Assembly (NCBI RefSeq): GCF_027580225.2
Contig: NC_073356.2
Span: 17,265,501-17,329,500 of the forward strand
Source: Misgurnus anguillicaudatus
Taxonomy: Eukaryota > Chordata > Actinopteri > Cypriniformes > Cobitidae
DNA: 64,000 nt
Direction of reading: 5' to 3'
The translations under genes were made by a program, and so were the position numbers. Below the pieces are notes generated by a model that made no database searches, was not told the DNA's origin, and worked only from the letters and a program-made list of their open reading frames with translations. This document shows, in pieces, positions 45,792 through 56,405 of the stretch. The first letter of the stretch is position 1. Each line of letters opens with the position of its first letter.

Positions 45792-47820
45792 AAATAAAAT
45801 AAAAAATTAATTCCTATTATTTTTATATTTTATTAGTGACATGTTGTCGTTAGATATAAAGTATCACTATTAGATCAAAACAATTCATTAAATACTTCAA
45901 TTAATTTGTAGAAATCATTTGCAGTGATGTGGTTGCTTTAACACGTCTTTCATTCAGGCACCAGTCCTGCTGTATTCAAAATGAACTCTTAACGTCACCC
46001 CTGAATCCTGAGTAATAGCTTCATGTAACACCCAATTCGTGCCATATCCATCAATGCTGTCCTTACATTCTCCTTCATTTAGTGTTTAAAGTAAGGAGTG
46101 CGTTCCCATGACAACATCATCAAAGCGGCAGATTGTGCATGTGTGCCTTATAAGGCGACCGACCGCATTATGTTTGTCGGTGTTCAATGTTGCCATTTAA
46201 TTTTAGGCGTATGTGGCGTAATGTGTTTTAGTCACATGATAACTCAGTTCATTGCTCAATTACTATACCCTTACATCTCATGGTACAGTATTTCTGTTCA
46301 GAAATGATATTTGTATTAAAAAGAGATCTGTGACACTATGGTGAAATGAAATTTAAATGCAATGTTGATAAATACGTTACGTTGTGGATTGCCGTCTTGC
46401 TGATTTATTTCCCCAGTTGCCCCTATTCGGTGTAAATGTTTACTATACATCACTTATTATAGCACTTTCATTTATATACTCATATATTCCTTGAACTTAA
46501 CTACCATCTTGCTGGTGAAAAGACAAAAAGAAGAGTGTTTTTGTGCTTACTGATGACCAGAATTAAGTGAAAATGGAGGAAATATGTAAATGAGATCTTT
46601 TAAAAGCCTGCTGTTTTATTCAGCAATATGAACGCCATCACTTCAATCGACTCACCCCGCAGTGCCTCATCACATATTCCTGCTTTTCCAACACCACAGT
46701 CTATTTTTAACCCTTCTATTTATGACCCATGTCGCGCACTGGCTAGTGAACACTACTCCCAGAAATACTGCTTGTGCAAGAATGTCTATTGTCATCACTA
46801 CAGTTGTTGTCCTGTTGTCTTTGTTGTTTTAGCATCTGAATCACTGGAGAGATTGTGCAAATCAGCACAAACATGCCTGAAAACTTTTGCTGTGCGCAAT
46901 TTGTGTGCCGCTTTTGAAAGCCATTTTATATATAATACTATGAAGAATGCAGTGGACCATCACAATCTGGCATGGTTTAATGGGATTGTACATCGTCACT
47001 CTGTACACAACCGTGGCACTTGAATGGCCTTTTTAAAATGTCAAAAAAGCAGATAATAAGCTGTTATAACACTTTTCTGCATCATTTGTTCCACTATCGC
47101 TGCCATGATTAAAAAACAATGCACTCAAACACGTTTTTCTTGATAAAATACCTTCCTGCTTTCTATGACAGATTGTCACGACGCAGCACTAATCCAGCAC
47201 ATTTAGCACCTGGTGAAACAGGTGGTTAGCAAGTAAGACAGGTATTTGCACTTAAGTACATTTTCCATTAAGCGTATTGGGAAAAAGTGCAAAAAAAAAG
47301 AAGCTCAAACTCGATTTAAATCCAGACAAAAACAGGCAAGCAAGCATAGCCAAACACCTAGATGAAATTCTTGGTCGTGTCATGGTACAGTGTTGAGACA
47401 TTTGTGAATATGACCGTGATTAAGTTGGGTCAACCTGACTGACCGGGACTCCAGGGACTGAAATATCATTACCAAAATCAAAGATTAAACAGTTATTGGC
47501 TCACATGGCAATCAATAGCCGCTCCATCTTTGCTTTCCTTCAGCACATCTACAGAGCCAAGAGCGTTGCCATAGTGATGTGAAATGGGTGCAGAGTGCTC
47601 CAGCAGTCCGACTCTCCGAAACATCAGTGTGTTTTGTACATTCAGAAAATCAAGGTCCACGGTATTTTCCCCCATTTACATTGCATTATGATTTTCCATT
47701 ATGAAGGAAAAATGCATTAAATTTCTGCTTTTGCAATGTGGCGGTACATGAAGAATGTAAATGAAGGAAGAGCTCTCAAGGTTAAAAACTGCTATTTTAG
47801 CAGGATTGATTTGAGAGCTT
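45792..47820. other. Intronic sequence, apparently unique
   Basis: A 131-codon ORF at 46628-47023 has no recognisable domain and no splice framing. No repeat ends were recognised over about 2 kb, making it another repeat-poor island. Confidence 0.4.
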
Positions 47821-47930
47821 GGCTACGTTTACATGCACAACATTTTGTCAATCCCACTGAATTTGATCTGATTGCAGGTTACAACAATACAGTTTACATG
47901 TACTCTAAACACTGATTAAAATGTTCATTT

Positions 47931-48517
47931 TAGGGCCGGGACTCGATTAAAAAAATTAATCTAATTAATAAGAGGCTTTGTAATTAATTAATCGAAATGA
48001 ATCACATTTTAATCACATATTTGACCTGAGAACATTGAGTTATTTTTTTACATGGATTTTTAGTATACCATGAATATTGTTTATTTTTGTTCAACCAAGT
48101 CGTTGTACTCGGAGTCGGGCTAACGTCCACGCTAGCTGCTATATGTTTTGCATTGAGATGATACTTGAGGCTCGATGTGCTGCGGTGATATGTGAATTCC
48201 TTGTTGCATAGCTTAAACACAACCATGCTCTTATCGAAGCTTCCATCTGTTCTTTTTTATAAAAAAAAAATTCCCATCCACGGGGCCAACCAAAGCGATC
48301 TCATCAGCTTCTTCGTTCGTGTTCACTGTGGTTTGTTGTTGTCTGAAGTCATGTACGCTAGTTGGCGCTCCAGTATAATCGGTCCGCCGAAACTCATCCA
48401 ATCAGAAATGTTCCGCGGTGCAAAAATAAGTGTGATTAAAATGCATTAAAAATGTTTAACGCGTTATTTTTTGTGTAATTAATTAATCTTAATTAACGCG
48501 TTAAAGTCCCGGCCCTA
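47931..48517. mobile_element. hAT-like element with BED-finger remnant
   Basis: Ends TAGGGCCGGGACTCGATTAA and AAAGTCCCGGCCCTA are inverted and flanked by a perfect 8 bp duplication GTTCATTT (47923-47930, 48518-48525). Subterminal TTAATTAAT/ACGCGTTAA motifs occur on both sides. It keeps a transposase N-terminal piece but lacks the catalytic part, so it is an internally deleted copy. Confidence 0.94.
48002..48226 (-). pseudogene. hAT transposase BED zinc-finger fragment
   Basis: The ORF reads VFKLCNKEFTYHRSTSSLKY then HLNAKHIAASVD, which is the second half of a BED-type zinc finger (C..C-x-n-H-x4-H, with L-x-YHL-x2-KH) found at the N terminus of many hAT transposases. Only one of the first cysteine pair is visible (Phe stands where CxxC would need Cys), and the frame soon runs out. 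No RNase H-like core follows. It is a broken remnant. Confidence 0.85.
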
Positions 48518-48585
48518 GTTCATTTACATGTGCATTCCGTATAATCTAAACCAAGCGTCTGCGCAAGCGCACAGCCAGGGTTACC

Positions 48586-48740
48586 AGATTTGCGTATCAA
48601 AACAACCCCAATGGACATTTAAAACTAGCCCAAAAGCAGATTATTTAGAGCCCATCAATAACTAATCAACAAAATCCTTCAATATTTAACCCGCAGAAAA
48701 AAATCAACTCATGGAAACAGTTTGAAAGTAGCCCAAATCT
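48586..48740. mobile_element. CCAGGGTTACCAGATTTGCG-type hAT fragment
   Basis: CAGGGTTACCAGATTTGCGT then AACAACCCCAATGGACATTT and repeated TAGCCCAAA motifs match a familiar fish hAT end. The partner end is absent. Confidence 0.55.
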
Positions 48741-49047
48741 GAACTTCTCCAAAAGCTGTGGACTTGGCAATGCAGCACACATCTCTCATCGAGTTCACGC
48801 CTTATCTCTGGATAAATGTACAAAGTCAAAGTTGAAGGGGAGAAAGTTGTTCTTATAAAGTTTTCAGATATAAGCAAAGAAAACACTTTTTTGAAAGGCA
48901 CAATGCTATTTCATCCCTATTTTCATTCATGTAATGTTATGAAAGTGCAGAATGTACAGCGCTTGACCCCATTACTTTAAAAATGCGTGTTGTTATTGCA
49001 TGTTTCTGTGACGAGAATCATATGATATCTAAATAAGATAAATATAA

Positions 49048-49287
49048 GGCCAATTCTCCAACAAAAGGCTGCATCCTCCTGAGGTCGCATATGAAGGCAG
49101 CATACATCATCAAGCCTGCTTTATTTAAGTTAACTGGGCATTACATTCGCAAGTCATAAGCATTACAACAATTTATGAGTAACTAAGTATCATAGTAAAC
49201 TTCATAATTGTTAATATAATGAAATATGACAGTCTTTATGATGTATTCAGCCTCCGAAGGATGCATCCTTCCTATTGAGAAACGGCC
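49048..49287. mobile_element. Harbinger-like MITE, TAA target duplication
   Basis: Ends GGCCAATTCTCCAACAAAAG and CCTATTGAGAAACGGCC are inverted with AGGCTGCATCC / GGATGCATCCTT inside, and TAA flanks both sides (49045-49047, 49288-49290). Confidence 0.83.
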
Positions 49288-49596
49288 TAAGACGTGAACT
49301 TATGCACATTTGTTCTGCGCAATGTATTTTTGAAATATTACGATTCACGTTGTTTACATGCGTACTTCTCTCCTGATTATGGGATCGCAGATTGGACAAC
49401 AGCACCCATTTCAATACAATCGAAAATTGGATCCGATCGACCGTAATCGTATTGATTAAGGTGTTTACATGAAGGCTTTTCAATGTAATTGAGTCATCAA
49501 TACGATTAAAATCGTATTATTTTGTTGCATGTAAACGTACCTACTGTGATTGACGTTACTGTTCTATCTGTAGAGTTTATTCTTAGACTTAATTTT

Positions 49597-49632
49597 CATT
49601 CTCTCTCTTTCTCTCTCTTTCTCTCTCTCCAG
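49597..49632 (+). promoter_or_regulatory. Polypyrimidine tract and 3' splice site of the gabbr2 exon
   Basis: An almost pure CT stretch of about 35 bases (CTCTCTCTTT-type repeats) ends in CCAG directly before the TGT codon that opens the exon. It serves as the polypyrimidine tract and acceptor. Its microsatellite-like composition makes it prone to length change. The end of a transposon lies only about 55 bases upstream at 49541, so the branch point must fall in the short unique stretch between them. Confidence 0.85.
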
Positions 49633-49770
49633 TGTGACAATGCAAAGGGATTGCGGGCCTTCTTTGATGCAATCTGCTACGGTCCAAAGCATTTGATGAT
49701 CTTTGGAGGAGTTTGTCCATCAGTGACTTCAATCATCGCCGAATCTTTAGAGGGTTGGAACCTCGTACAG
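49633..49770 (+). CDS. gabbr2: gabbr2 internal exon (GABA-B receptor subunit 2, Venus-flytrap domain)
   Basis: The exon reads as 46 codons starting [10 protein letters not shown], passing through [19 protein letters not shown] and ending GWNLVQ. I recognise this from memory as the N-terminal lobe of the extracellular Venus-flytrap module of GABA-B receptor subunit 2, the subunit that pairs with GABA-B1, supports its ligand binding and couples the heterodimer to Gi/o at the neuronal surface. The exon is bounded by a long CT-rich tract and AG at 49631-49632 and by a GT donor (CAG|GTTTGT) at 49771. Length is 138 bp, so both introns are phase 0. Cysteines 1 and 28 have the spacing of the conserved disulfide in this lobe. 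Residue 15 is an additional cysteine where I recall lysine in mammals. The reading frame continues five codons past the donor before a stop. It is probably exon 2; numbering is inferred. Family assignment is very firm, exact orthologue slightly less so. Confidence 0.95.
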
Positions 49771-50300
49771 GTTTGTGCCAATATGTAATCCATTGCTATT
49801 TCAGAACTATGCAAGTTTGTGATATTAGTTTTGCGTTACAGTATAACTTTTAAAGTTCATTTTGTTGTTTTCTTTTGGTTTCTTTGAGAGAGTATATGTA
49901 TAAATTGGAGCAAAATATTTGCACTAATGACTTCCTCTGTGACATAAATAAAAACTAAGATTTTACATGAAAGATCTGCAAAGCTTGGCCAGAAACCTAC
50001 TGTGATCTCAACGCTGATAAAGAGTGGAAAAATGAGTAAACTTCTCCCTGAGGTTTTCAGATATTACAGAGGCTTCTTTCTTAAGCAGAGCCGAGGGGGT
50101 GTTAATACTGTGATTTTAACAGGAAGTCAGCATGGGGTTTTTCTAAGCTTATCTTACTTCTTTGCCAAATCTAGTGATGTCTCTAATCTGTGTATTAGTG
50201 AATCATTGACAAAAGTTGTATAGTTACCTTGCCATTGGCTCACATGTCTTGAGGAAGTCTTTCGGATGATGGGCATGCTGGAGTATAAAGAAAATGGCAC
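49771..50300. other. Intronic sequence after the exon
   Basis: Donor-proximal intron; no repeat or exon recognised. Confidence 0.5.
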
Positions 50301-50303
50301 TGA

Positions 50304-50830
50304 AGCTGTGTCCCAATTCGAAGGGTGCGACCTTCTAAGGATGCCAACACAGAAGGCGAGCACTCGATCTTTAAAGTTCGCAGCCTGCGAAGTTCACAAA
50401 GAGAACTGAAATGAGACAGTCTAGCCTTCGGAGGATCCATAATTTACGTTAAATGCTGCACGCGCCCACTGCGGAGATGTTTCTGACTTATTAAAATAAA
50501 TATGAAACCAGAAAAATATTAATTTTATTTGAAAAAATATGACACGTTGATAGATTAAACTAACCAACAACCTTAGAAATATAAACAACATAAAATATCC
50601 CGTCGTTACATTCAGCCGTTACAGGTGCGCTATGAATCTCGGGATAGCCTAGGCTGTGAAGGATCCATTCGTTCTCTCCTTAACAGCGTGGAGAAATAAG
50701 AAAGCATTTTGAGGCTTCATTTTAAGCAGCCTTCGAAGCAGCCTTACTAGCCTTAAGTCACGCTGCTGTGACGCAATCGGTCTTAGAATACGTCCTTCGA
50801 AGGTCACAGCCTTCGAATTTGGACACAGCT
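50304..50830. mobile_element. AGCTGTGTCCCAATTCGAAGG-ended element, TGA duplication
   Basis: Ends AGCTGTGTCCCAATTCGAAG and CTTCGAATTTGGACACAGCT are a 20 bp inverted repeat with one mismatch, flanked by TGA on both sides (50301-50303, 50831-50833). The inner CCTTCGAAGG-like blocks are repeated. A 3 bp duplication suggests Harbinger-like, but the superfamily is open. Confidence 0.85.
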
Positions 50831-50994
50831 TGAGTAAACCCCTCTTGGCACATGCACATTCACTTTTGTATTGGCAAATGTTCTGAACGGTCAGCCTCAG
50901 AACCAGCTATTATTTCACAAGATAACCTGGTGGTTCTCCAAAGCTATTTTACAAAAGTCGCCTGTTACCACAAGAGTATCAGGAACTTTCAGTA

Positions 50995-51168
50995 CACTCT
51001 AAAAAATGGGTTATTTTCAACCCGGTGTTGAGTCAAAAAATTATGACCCCAACCCGTTGGGTTGTAATTTAAATGCTGGTTTGTTTCAACAAAAAAAGAA
51101 TGGGTTGTTTTAACCCATTTTTGGGTCAAATGTCCATTTTTTACCCAATGCTGGGGTAAAATAGAGTG
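50995..51168. mobile_element. CACTCTAAAAAATGGGTTA MITE, copy 1
   Basis: Ends CACTCTAAAAAATGGGTT and GGGGTAAAATAGAGTG are inverted, with TA on both flanks. The interior is made of AACCCATTTTTGGGTCAAA-type palindromes. Confidence 0.85.
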
Positions 51169-51199
51169 TATTGTATATACAGTAGTTGTAAATAAAATA

Positions 51200-51343
51200 C
51201 ACTCTAAAAATGGCTAGGTTATTTTTGACCCATAATGGGTAAATATTGGATAGAAGACATGCTGGGTTAAAAAATACCCCATTTGTGTTCTGTCCAATAT
51301 TGACCCATTTTGGGTCAAAAATAACCCAGACATTTTTAGAGTG
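51200..51343. mobile_element. CACTCTAAAAATGGCTAGG MITE, copy 2
   Basis: Ends CACTCTAAAAATGGCTAGGT and CCCAGACATTTTTAGAGTG are inverted over about 25 bp; TA flanks both sides. It lies only 30 bp from copy 1. Further degraded GGGTAAATATTGGACAGAAG pieces continue to about 51540. Confidence 0.87.
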
Positions 51344-51579
51344 TATGGACAGACTAAATAGTTGGAAAATGATAGTGATTTGGTCACACACTATAAAAAT
51401 GCTGGGTAAATATTGGACAGAAGACAGAATAAACCTGCACTAAAAATGCTGGGTCAAACATTGACAAACCAAGTTATTGGGTTAAGTAACCCAGAAAATG
51501 TATATATTTGACCCAAATGGGTAAAAACAACCCAACATATAGATTAAACAACAGCCATAGATTGTAAAAATATGGATGT

Positions 51580-53007
51580 AGTGTCCATGATGTCACCTGT
51601 AGGTTTGTGAAGAGAATTTTTGAAGCCAATAGTTAGAGGATCCATCTTGGCAACTCGCCACCGCGTATCAGAACTATAACGCTTTATATTACAAAAATTC
51701 ACCCCTTCAAAATTGTCATGAAGGGCAAAATTAGCTATATAGACCAAAAACACTTTTTGGTCCAGGCTGTAAACATATTTTTTTTGCCGTAAAGTTGGGC
51801 ATTAACATAGGGGGTCAATGGGATTGGCCTTTTGAAACCAGTCTCTAGCAGCCAGTCGATGAATTGCAGTTTATGTCACATCCGTATTGGCTTCACGAGA
51901 GAGATCATAAGGTGTAAGTTTTCCTCTTATTACCAACCCAACGGGATGGGTTAAAAATAACCTAGCATTTTTTTTTAAATATTGTAAGTTGAGTTGTTTC
52001 CAGTTGTATCTACATTTTCAAAAATATTTGCTCTTGTTTGACATCTATTTAAATGCCTTTTTAACATGTTACAGTAAATCTTTAAGATTCCTTTTCTACT
52101 CAGACTCATTATTTTGTATAATATTTTCACAAATGCTTAATCTGATGTCAGGAAATTGAAAAACCAATTAATTTCAATTAATTAGCTTATTTTACTGCCA
52201 GCAAAGTTTTAAGTTCTAAAAGTTACAGTCTTTTTCATTTACATTTGAGACAGTAATGACTTAGAGACATATAACAGAACACTTTTGACATTAAACTAAT
52301 TATTGGTGAGAGGGGTCTGTTTCTTCCCGAGGGTTTGAAGTGGTGGATAATCTTACAAAAATCCTAATTTGTGGACTAATCTCACATTAACCCCAGTTGA
52401 GTAGATCTCTAATTAGCCAGAGTGATGGGAAGTGAACACATACACAGTGGGATTAGAAGTGACACGCTTCACAAGGGCCTTATATGACAAAATAAAACAC
52501 AAACAAATGATGCGAGTGGGACTAAATCATTAACGCTTTTGCAAATCCATGTGGGTGTGGACATAAACGGGTTGTGGTGTCCTCGTCGTGCGAGACCGAT
52601 CCATGCAGACACTGTTCACAGCTGGACCACCTCATGCATGCTTTACTGGAAATGCCTTCAATGATGAAGAGACATCTAGTGCTAGATTTATGGCAGTCTG
52701 ATGAGGCAATAAGCACCAGGTGCACCCTGTTAAGCTCTTCTAGCCGCGCTCCATTTCCACTCCCCTCCCTTCGGCCGCACAGCGCTGATATGAGCCAGAG
52801 TGGATGGCTGGAGTGCCGATAGTTGGAGGTTCCTCTGTAACACCTGCTTTACTTTACGGAAGAGACGAACTACGGGTGGGCTATCTTCCTAAAAAAGCAT
52901 ATCACGATCTTTATAACAGAGATTCACGATCTATGATTTACATTGTGATTTTCTTTACATTTTTTAAATCCAGGGTGAAACATGCCCATATGGCCTTATT
53001 ATTTAGT
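51580..53007. other. Intronic sequence, apparently unique
   Basis: No repeat ends found after the GGGTTAAAA pieces (a last ACGGGATGGGTTAAAAATAA is at 51945). ORFs at 52522-52822 are overlapping and not recognisable. Confidence 0.4.
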
Positions 53008-53430
53008 TTAAAGAAAAACACCACCATTTTTCAATATTTTACTATGTTCTTACCTCAACTTAGACAAATTAATACATACCTATCTTTACTCAATGCGTGC
53101 ACTTTGTACAGCGCATTGTGAATGTGTTAGCATTTAGCCTAGCCCCATTCATTCCTTAGGATCCAAACAGGGATGAATTTAGAAGCCACCAAACACTTCC
53201 ATGTTTTCCCTATTTAAAGACTACAAGGTTACATGAGAAGTTACACGAGTAAGTATGGTGGCACAAAATAAAATGTGGCGATTTATTAAGCGGATAAAAA
53301 ATGAGAACTATATTGTATGGCGGAAGAACATTTGGTTTGCAGCGCAGTAACAACATCACTCCCCCTCTGACTGAGTTTGAGCGAGAGGCTGGGAGTATAC
53401 AGGAATGATGATGTTACTGCGGCAGAGGTC
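53008..53430. mobile_element. Single-arm relative of the 31468-31908 foldback
   Basis: TTTAAAGAAAAACACCACCA, ATTTTACTATGTTCTTACCT, AATGTGTTAGCATTTAGCCT and CCAAACACTTCCATGTTTTC follow the order of the 31.5 kb element; here the sequence continues into a long interior (GGATAAAAAATGAGAACTAT, GGTTTGCAGC) instead of folding back. Confidence 0.82.
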
Positions 53431-53829
53431 GACTGCATGTATTCACGATGGGGCAAGTTATTAATTTATTAGCAGTGCATCATTTTTTATTTAAGCACAA
53501 GCAGCAAGGGCATTAAGATGACGTCGAGCCCCATATATGGTAAAGAAACCGTCAGCGGAAACAGCTAGATGCTCAGTCCTGTTGGTTTAATATTCACTAC
53601 GTCACAATTTATTCGTCAGAGAGCAAAGAAACAGTGCTTAGTTTGTGCTCGTTTTGCTCGTTCCTGCAGTTATAAACATCACCAGTCATTAATAAATTAC
53701 TAGATAAACCTAAAAAACAATTCTAGGTGAGAAAAACCCTGTTATAATCATGATCATACATACATGTAAAGTGTGCATCAGTCTTTTATGTGTTGTGCTG
53801 TCGACAGCCTAAAACTGCTGACGACATTA

Positions 53830-54131
53830 AGGGGGTCGCACACCGTACGAGAAGCCCCACATAGCGCCATGAATCTAAAAACAGAACACATTATTTTCTA
53901 TGAATTGTACGCACACTGGTGGCGGCTGTCGCCGGCTGTCCGCTGTGTCTCAGGACAGTGCTCAAATCTCAAATCTGTGTCATATTTGTCCCAAATCGTT
54001 AGCGATTAACATATTTTGGAGTAGACGCTATCTGACTAAGCTCGGGCTATTTAATGTGCACTTCCCGTGTACAATACCTCCAAGTTGTCCTAGACGCGAC
54101 GTGGCGCTTCTTGTCCGGTGTGAAACCCCCT
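53830..54131. mobile_element. Harbinger-like MITE (AGGGGGTCGCACACCG ends), first duplicate
   Basis: Ends AGGGGGTCGCACACCGTACG and TCCGGTGTGAAACCCCCT are inverted, flanked by TTA (53827-53829, 54132-54134). It contains GGTGGCGGCTGTCGCC, a short inner palindrome. It is copied as part of the 504 bp unit. Confidence 0.86.
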
Positions 54132-54333
54132 TTAGTCTCTTTCCATTATTTGTTTTATTTGTAATTGTTAACTCCTCTAACTAGTCCTGCACGATTAATC
54201 GTTTTTTAACCGAAATCGCGATTTGAAGCGGTGCAATTTTTGAATCGCAAGAGCTGCAATTATTTTAATGTAAAGTGTGCATCAGTCTTTTATGTGTTGT
54301 GCTGTCGACAGCCTAAAACTGCTGACGACATTA

Positions 54334-54635
54334 AGGGGGTCGCACACCGTACGAGAAGCCCCACATAGCGCCATGAATCTAAAAACAGAACACATTATTT
54401 TCTATGAATTGTACGCACACTGGTGGCGGCTGTCGCCGGCTGTCCGCTGTGTCTCAGGACAGTGCTCAAATCTCAAATCTGTGTCATATTTGTCCCAAAT
54501 CGTTAGCGATTAACATATTTTGGAGTAGACGCTATCTGACTAAGCTCGGGCTATTTAATGTGCACTTCCCGTGTACAATACCTCCAAGTTGTCCTAGACG
54601 CGACGTGGCGCTTCTTGTCTGGTGTGAAACCCCCT
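54334..54635. mobile_element. Harbinger-like MITE, second duplicate
   Basis: Identical to the first duplicate apart from one base (TGTCTGG for TGTCCGG), with the same TTA flanks. It arose by the tandem duplication, not by a second insertion. Confidence 0.86.
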
Positions 54636-54773
54636 TTAGTCTCTTTCCATTATTTGTTTTATTTGTAATTGTTAACTCCTCTAACTAGTCCTGCACGATT
54701 AATCGTTTTTTAACCGAAATCGCGATTTGAAGCGGTGCAATTTTCGAATCGCAAGAGCTGCAATTATTTTAAT

Positions 54774-56139
54774 TCAGAACCATCAAATATAACAATCATC
54801 TAGTACGCAGTTTTTGACAGTTTTTGACAGTTTTGACAGTTTGCTTCATGCGCATTTTACGTTTGATGCAGTTTAACCAATAGTTCAAAAAGTAATTATA
54901 CTGAAGTCGTTTTACATTTGTTTAAAATTCCACCTGGTATTTATAGACCACACTTGTGAGTTATTGACCACAGCTAAAATATATCTCTAAAACATCTTTA
55001 AAAAAAGTTTTTTTTCTGAAAAAAATGTACTTTCGCCCTTGCTCTCCCCTACTTTAGATCACGAGATCACGATCTATACGATTTGCTTAAAAAGTGGATT
55101 GTGGACGTCTCCAAGATCGATCAACACCCACCCTTAAGACGAACGTTGTGTTGAAAACATCAAAACCACATCAACACTAAGATGCTGTACCTTTATTTTT
55201 CAATTAAGAGAAATGAGAAATCGTTTGATGAGAATGGGAGATGGCGTAGAAATGCCGCTTGGTTGATGGATTGTGTAATTATTTCTAATGAAAGCATCAG
55301 ACAGTTGCGAGTGCCAAAACCGAGCGGCGGTGAACGGTCGTGTTTTCACCGATGATTGTGCCAATATGCAAACAGCCCCAGAGTAAACTTGTGACCTCAA
55401 GAGTCATTGAAATCCGTTAGGATGTGAGTTTTATGCCGTGCCATACTGTGTAATTAAATAGTGCCGAGCTTTGTGCTTTCTCGAATCATCACTTGGCATT
55501 CAGTGGCTTTGAATGGCTCCTCTGTTATGAAGTGGCTTACATCAGTGCTTGCGATGTGAGGAGATATTAACATGACTTGAGTGCTTTGAATCAAATTGAA
55601 TGTCACCCCGACTATGAGAGAATGATTATTTTCAGCTGAGACATTCCTCTCTCCCTAAGCTCCCAGATGAAATTGTGTCCTGTGATAGTCATCTTAGTAT
55701 CAGAGGAAAACGATAAACAGGGGAATGCAGCTTTGTATTATGCAGCTGATAGGCAGGTCTTGTTGTCCACCAGATGCATTTACGCTGTGAAGTTATTGTT
55801 ATCTTTAACTAGCCCCCATCTTCGCCCTGATGAAGATAATAATGGCCATTACATCTTAATAAAAGTCAGGCTAAGACTATTGCACATGCAATGCCAATCT
55901 GCAATTAGATATTTACAGTAAAACCTTTCCTTAATAGTGATAAAGATAAGAAATTAAATCACTTTATTATTTCTCATTGACAGCATTGAGATTAGATGGA
56001 GTATGCAATATTGTATGTCTCCTAAGAAATCTCAACAATATCAACGACTGGTCAGATTTATCAATATGCCAATGTCTGCATTTAAATCTCATACATATTC
56101 AAATCTTCTTACAAATGATGTGAGCTGTTCGTTTAATTG
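54774..56139. other. Intronic sequence
   Basis: A direct repeat TTTTTGACAG occurs three times at 54810-54843. Otherwise nothing was recognised. Confidence 0.45.
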
Positions 56140-56198
56140 TATAGAGACAGAGCGCAGTTATGCTAATTTGAAAACCACGCCCACCAAGGGAAAAACTA

Positions 56199-56405
56199 CA
56201 CTGTAAAAAATTTGCTGTAATTTTGCAGCTGGTTGCCAGTAACTTACTGTAGAAGATAAAGTCAAAAAATGTTTCATGTTCATTTAACTTTGAACAAGAT
56301 GTTGCCAGTAAACAACATAAATGTAAAATCTACAGTAAGTTACTGGCAGCTAGTTGCCAGTAATACCCAGTAATACTGTAATTTCTACAGAAATTTTTTA
56401 CAGTG
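56199..56405. mobile_element. CACTGTAAAAAATTTGCTG MITE, TA duplication
   Basis: Ends CACTGTAAAAAATTTGCTGT and ACAGAAATTTTTTACAGTG are inverted; arms carry CAGCTGGTTGCCAGTAACTT. TA flanks both sides. The opposite arm of the host foldback shows the uninterrupted target. Confidence 0.9.

Larger units (their letters stand above)
47821..49541. mobile_element. GGCTACGTTTACATGCA-ended element, filled with insertions
   Basis: Ends GGCTACGTTTACATGCA and TTGCATGTAAACGTACC are inverted. Original sequence survives near both ends (GATTGCAGGTTACA, ATCGTATTGATTAAG). Inside lie a hAT (47931-48517), a hAT-like fragment (48586-48740) and a Harbinger-like MITE (49048-49287). Its right end is 91 bp before the gabbr2 exon. 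The target duplication was not identified. Confidence 0.75.
1..49632 (+). other. gabbr2: gabbr2 upstream intron (probably intron 1), partial
   Basis: No coding sequence preceding CDNAKGL was found in any frame upstream of the exon, so this whole stretch is taken as intron, at least 49.6 kb long. Mammalian GABBR2 is also known for very long introns. An unrelated nested gene cannot be excluded, but none of the short ORFs here looks like a conserved protein apart from transposon remnants. Confidence 0.75.
53764..54773. repeat. 504 bp tandem duplication, nearly identical
   Basis: The unit 53764-54267 is repeated at 54268-54771 with a period of 504 bp. By eye only two single-base differences were found (C/T near 54117/54621, T/C near 54241/54745). 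Each unit holds a Harbinger-like MITE and then TCCTGCACGATTAATCG, a hAT-type end motif. Confidence 0.95.

Noticed and set aside
46628..47023. 131-codon plus-strand ORF in a repeat-poor region
   Set aside because: No recognisable motif, cysteine and histidine spacing does not fit a known finger, and no exon signals were seen.
53773..54688. Pairs of identical ORFs (78 and 94 codons) suggesting a duplicated gene
   Set aside because: They lie across a Harbinger-like MITE and are duplicated only because the 504 bp segment is.
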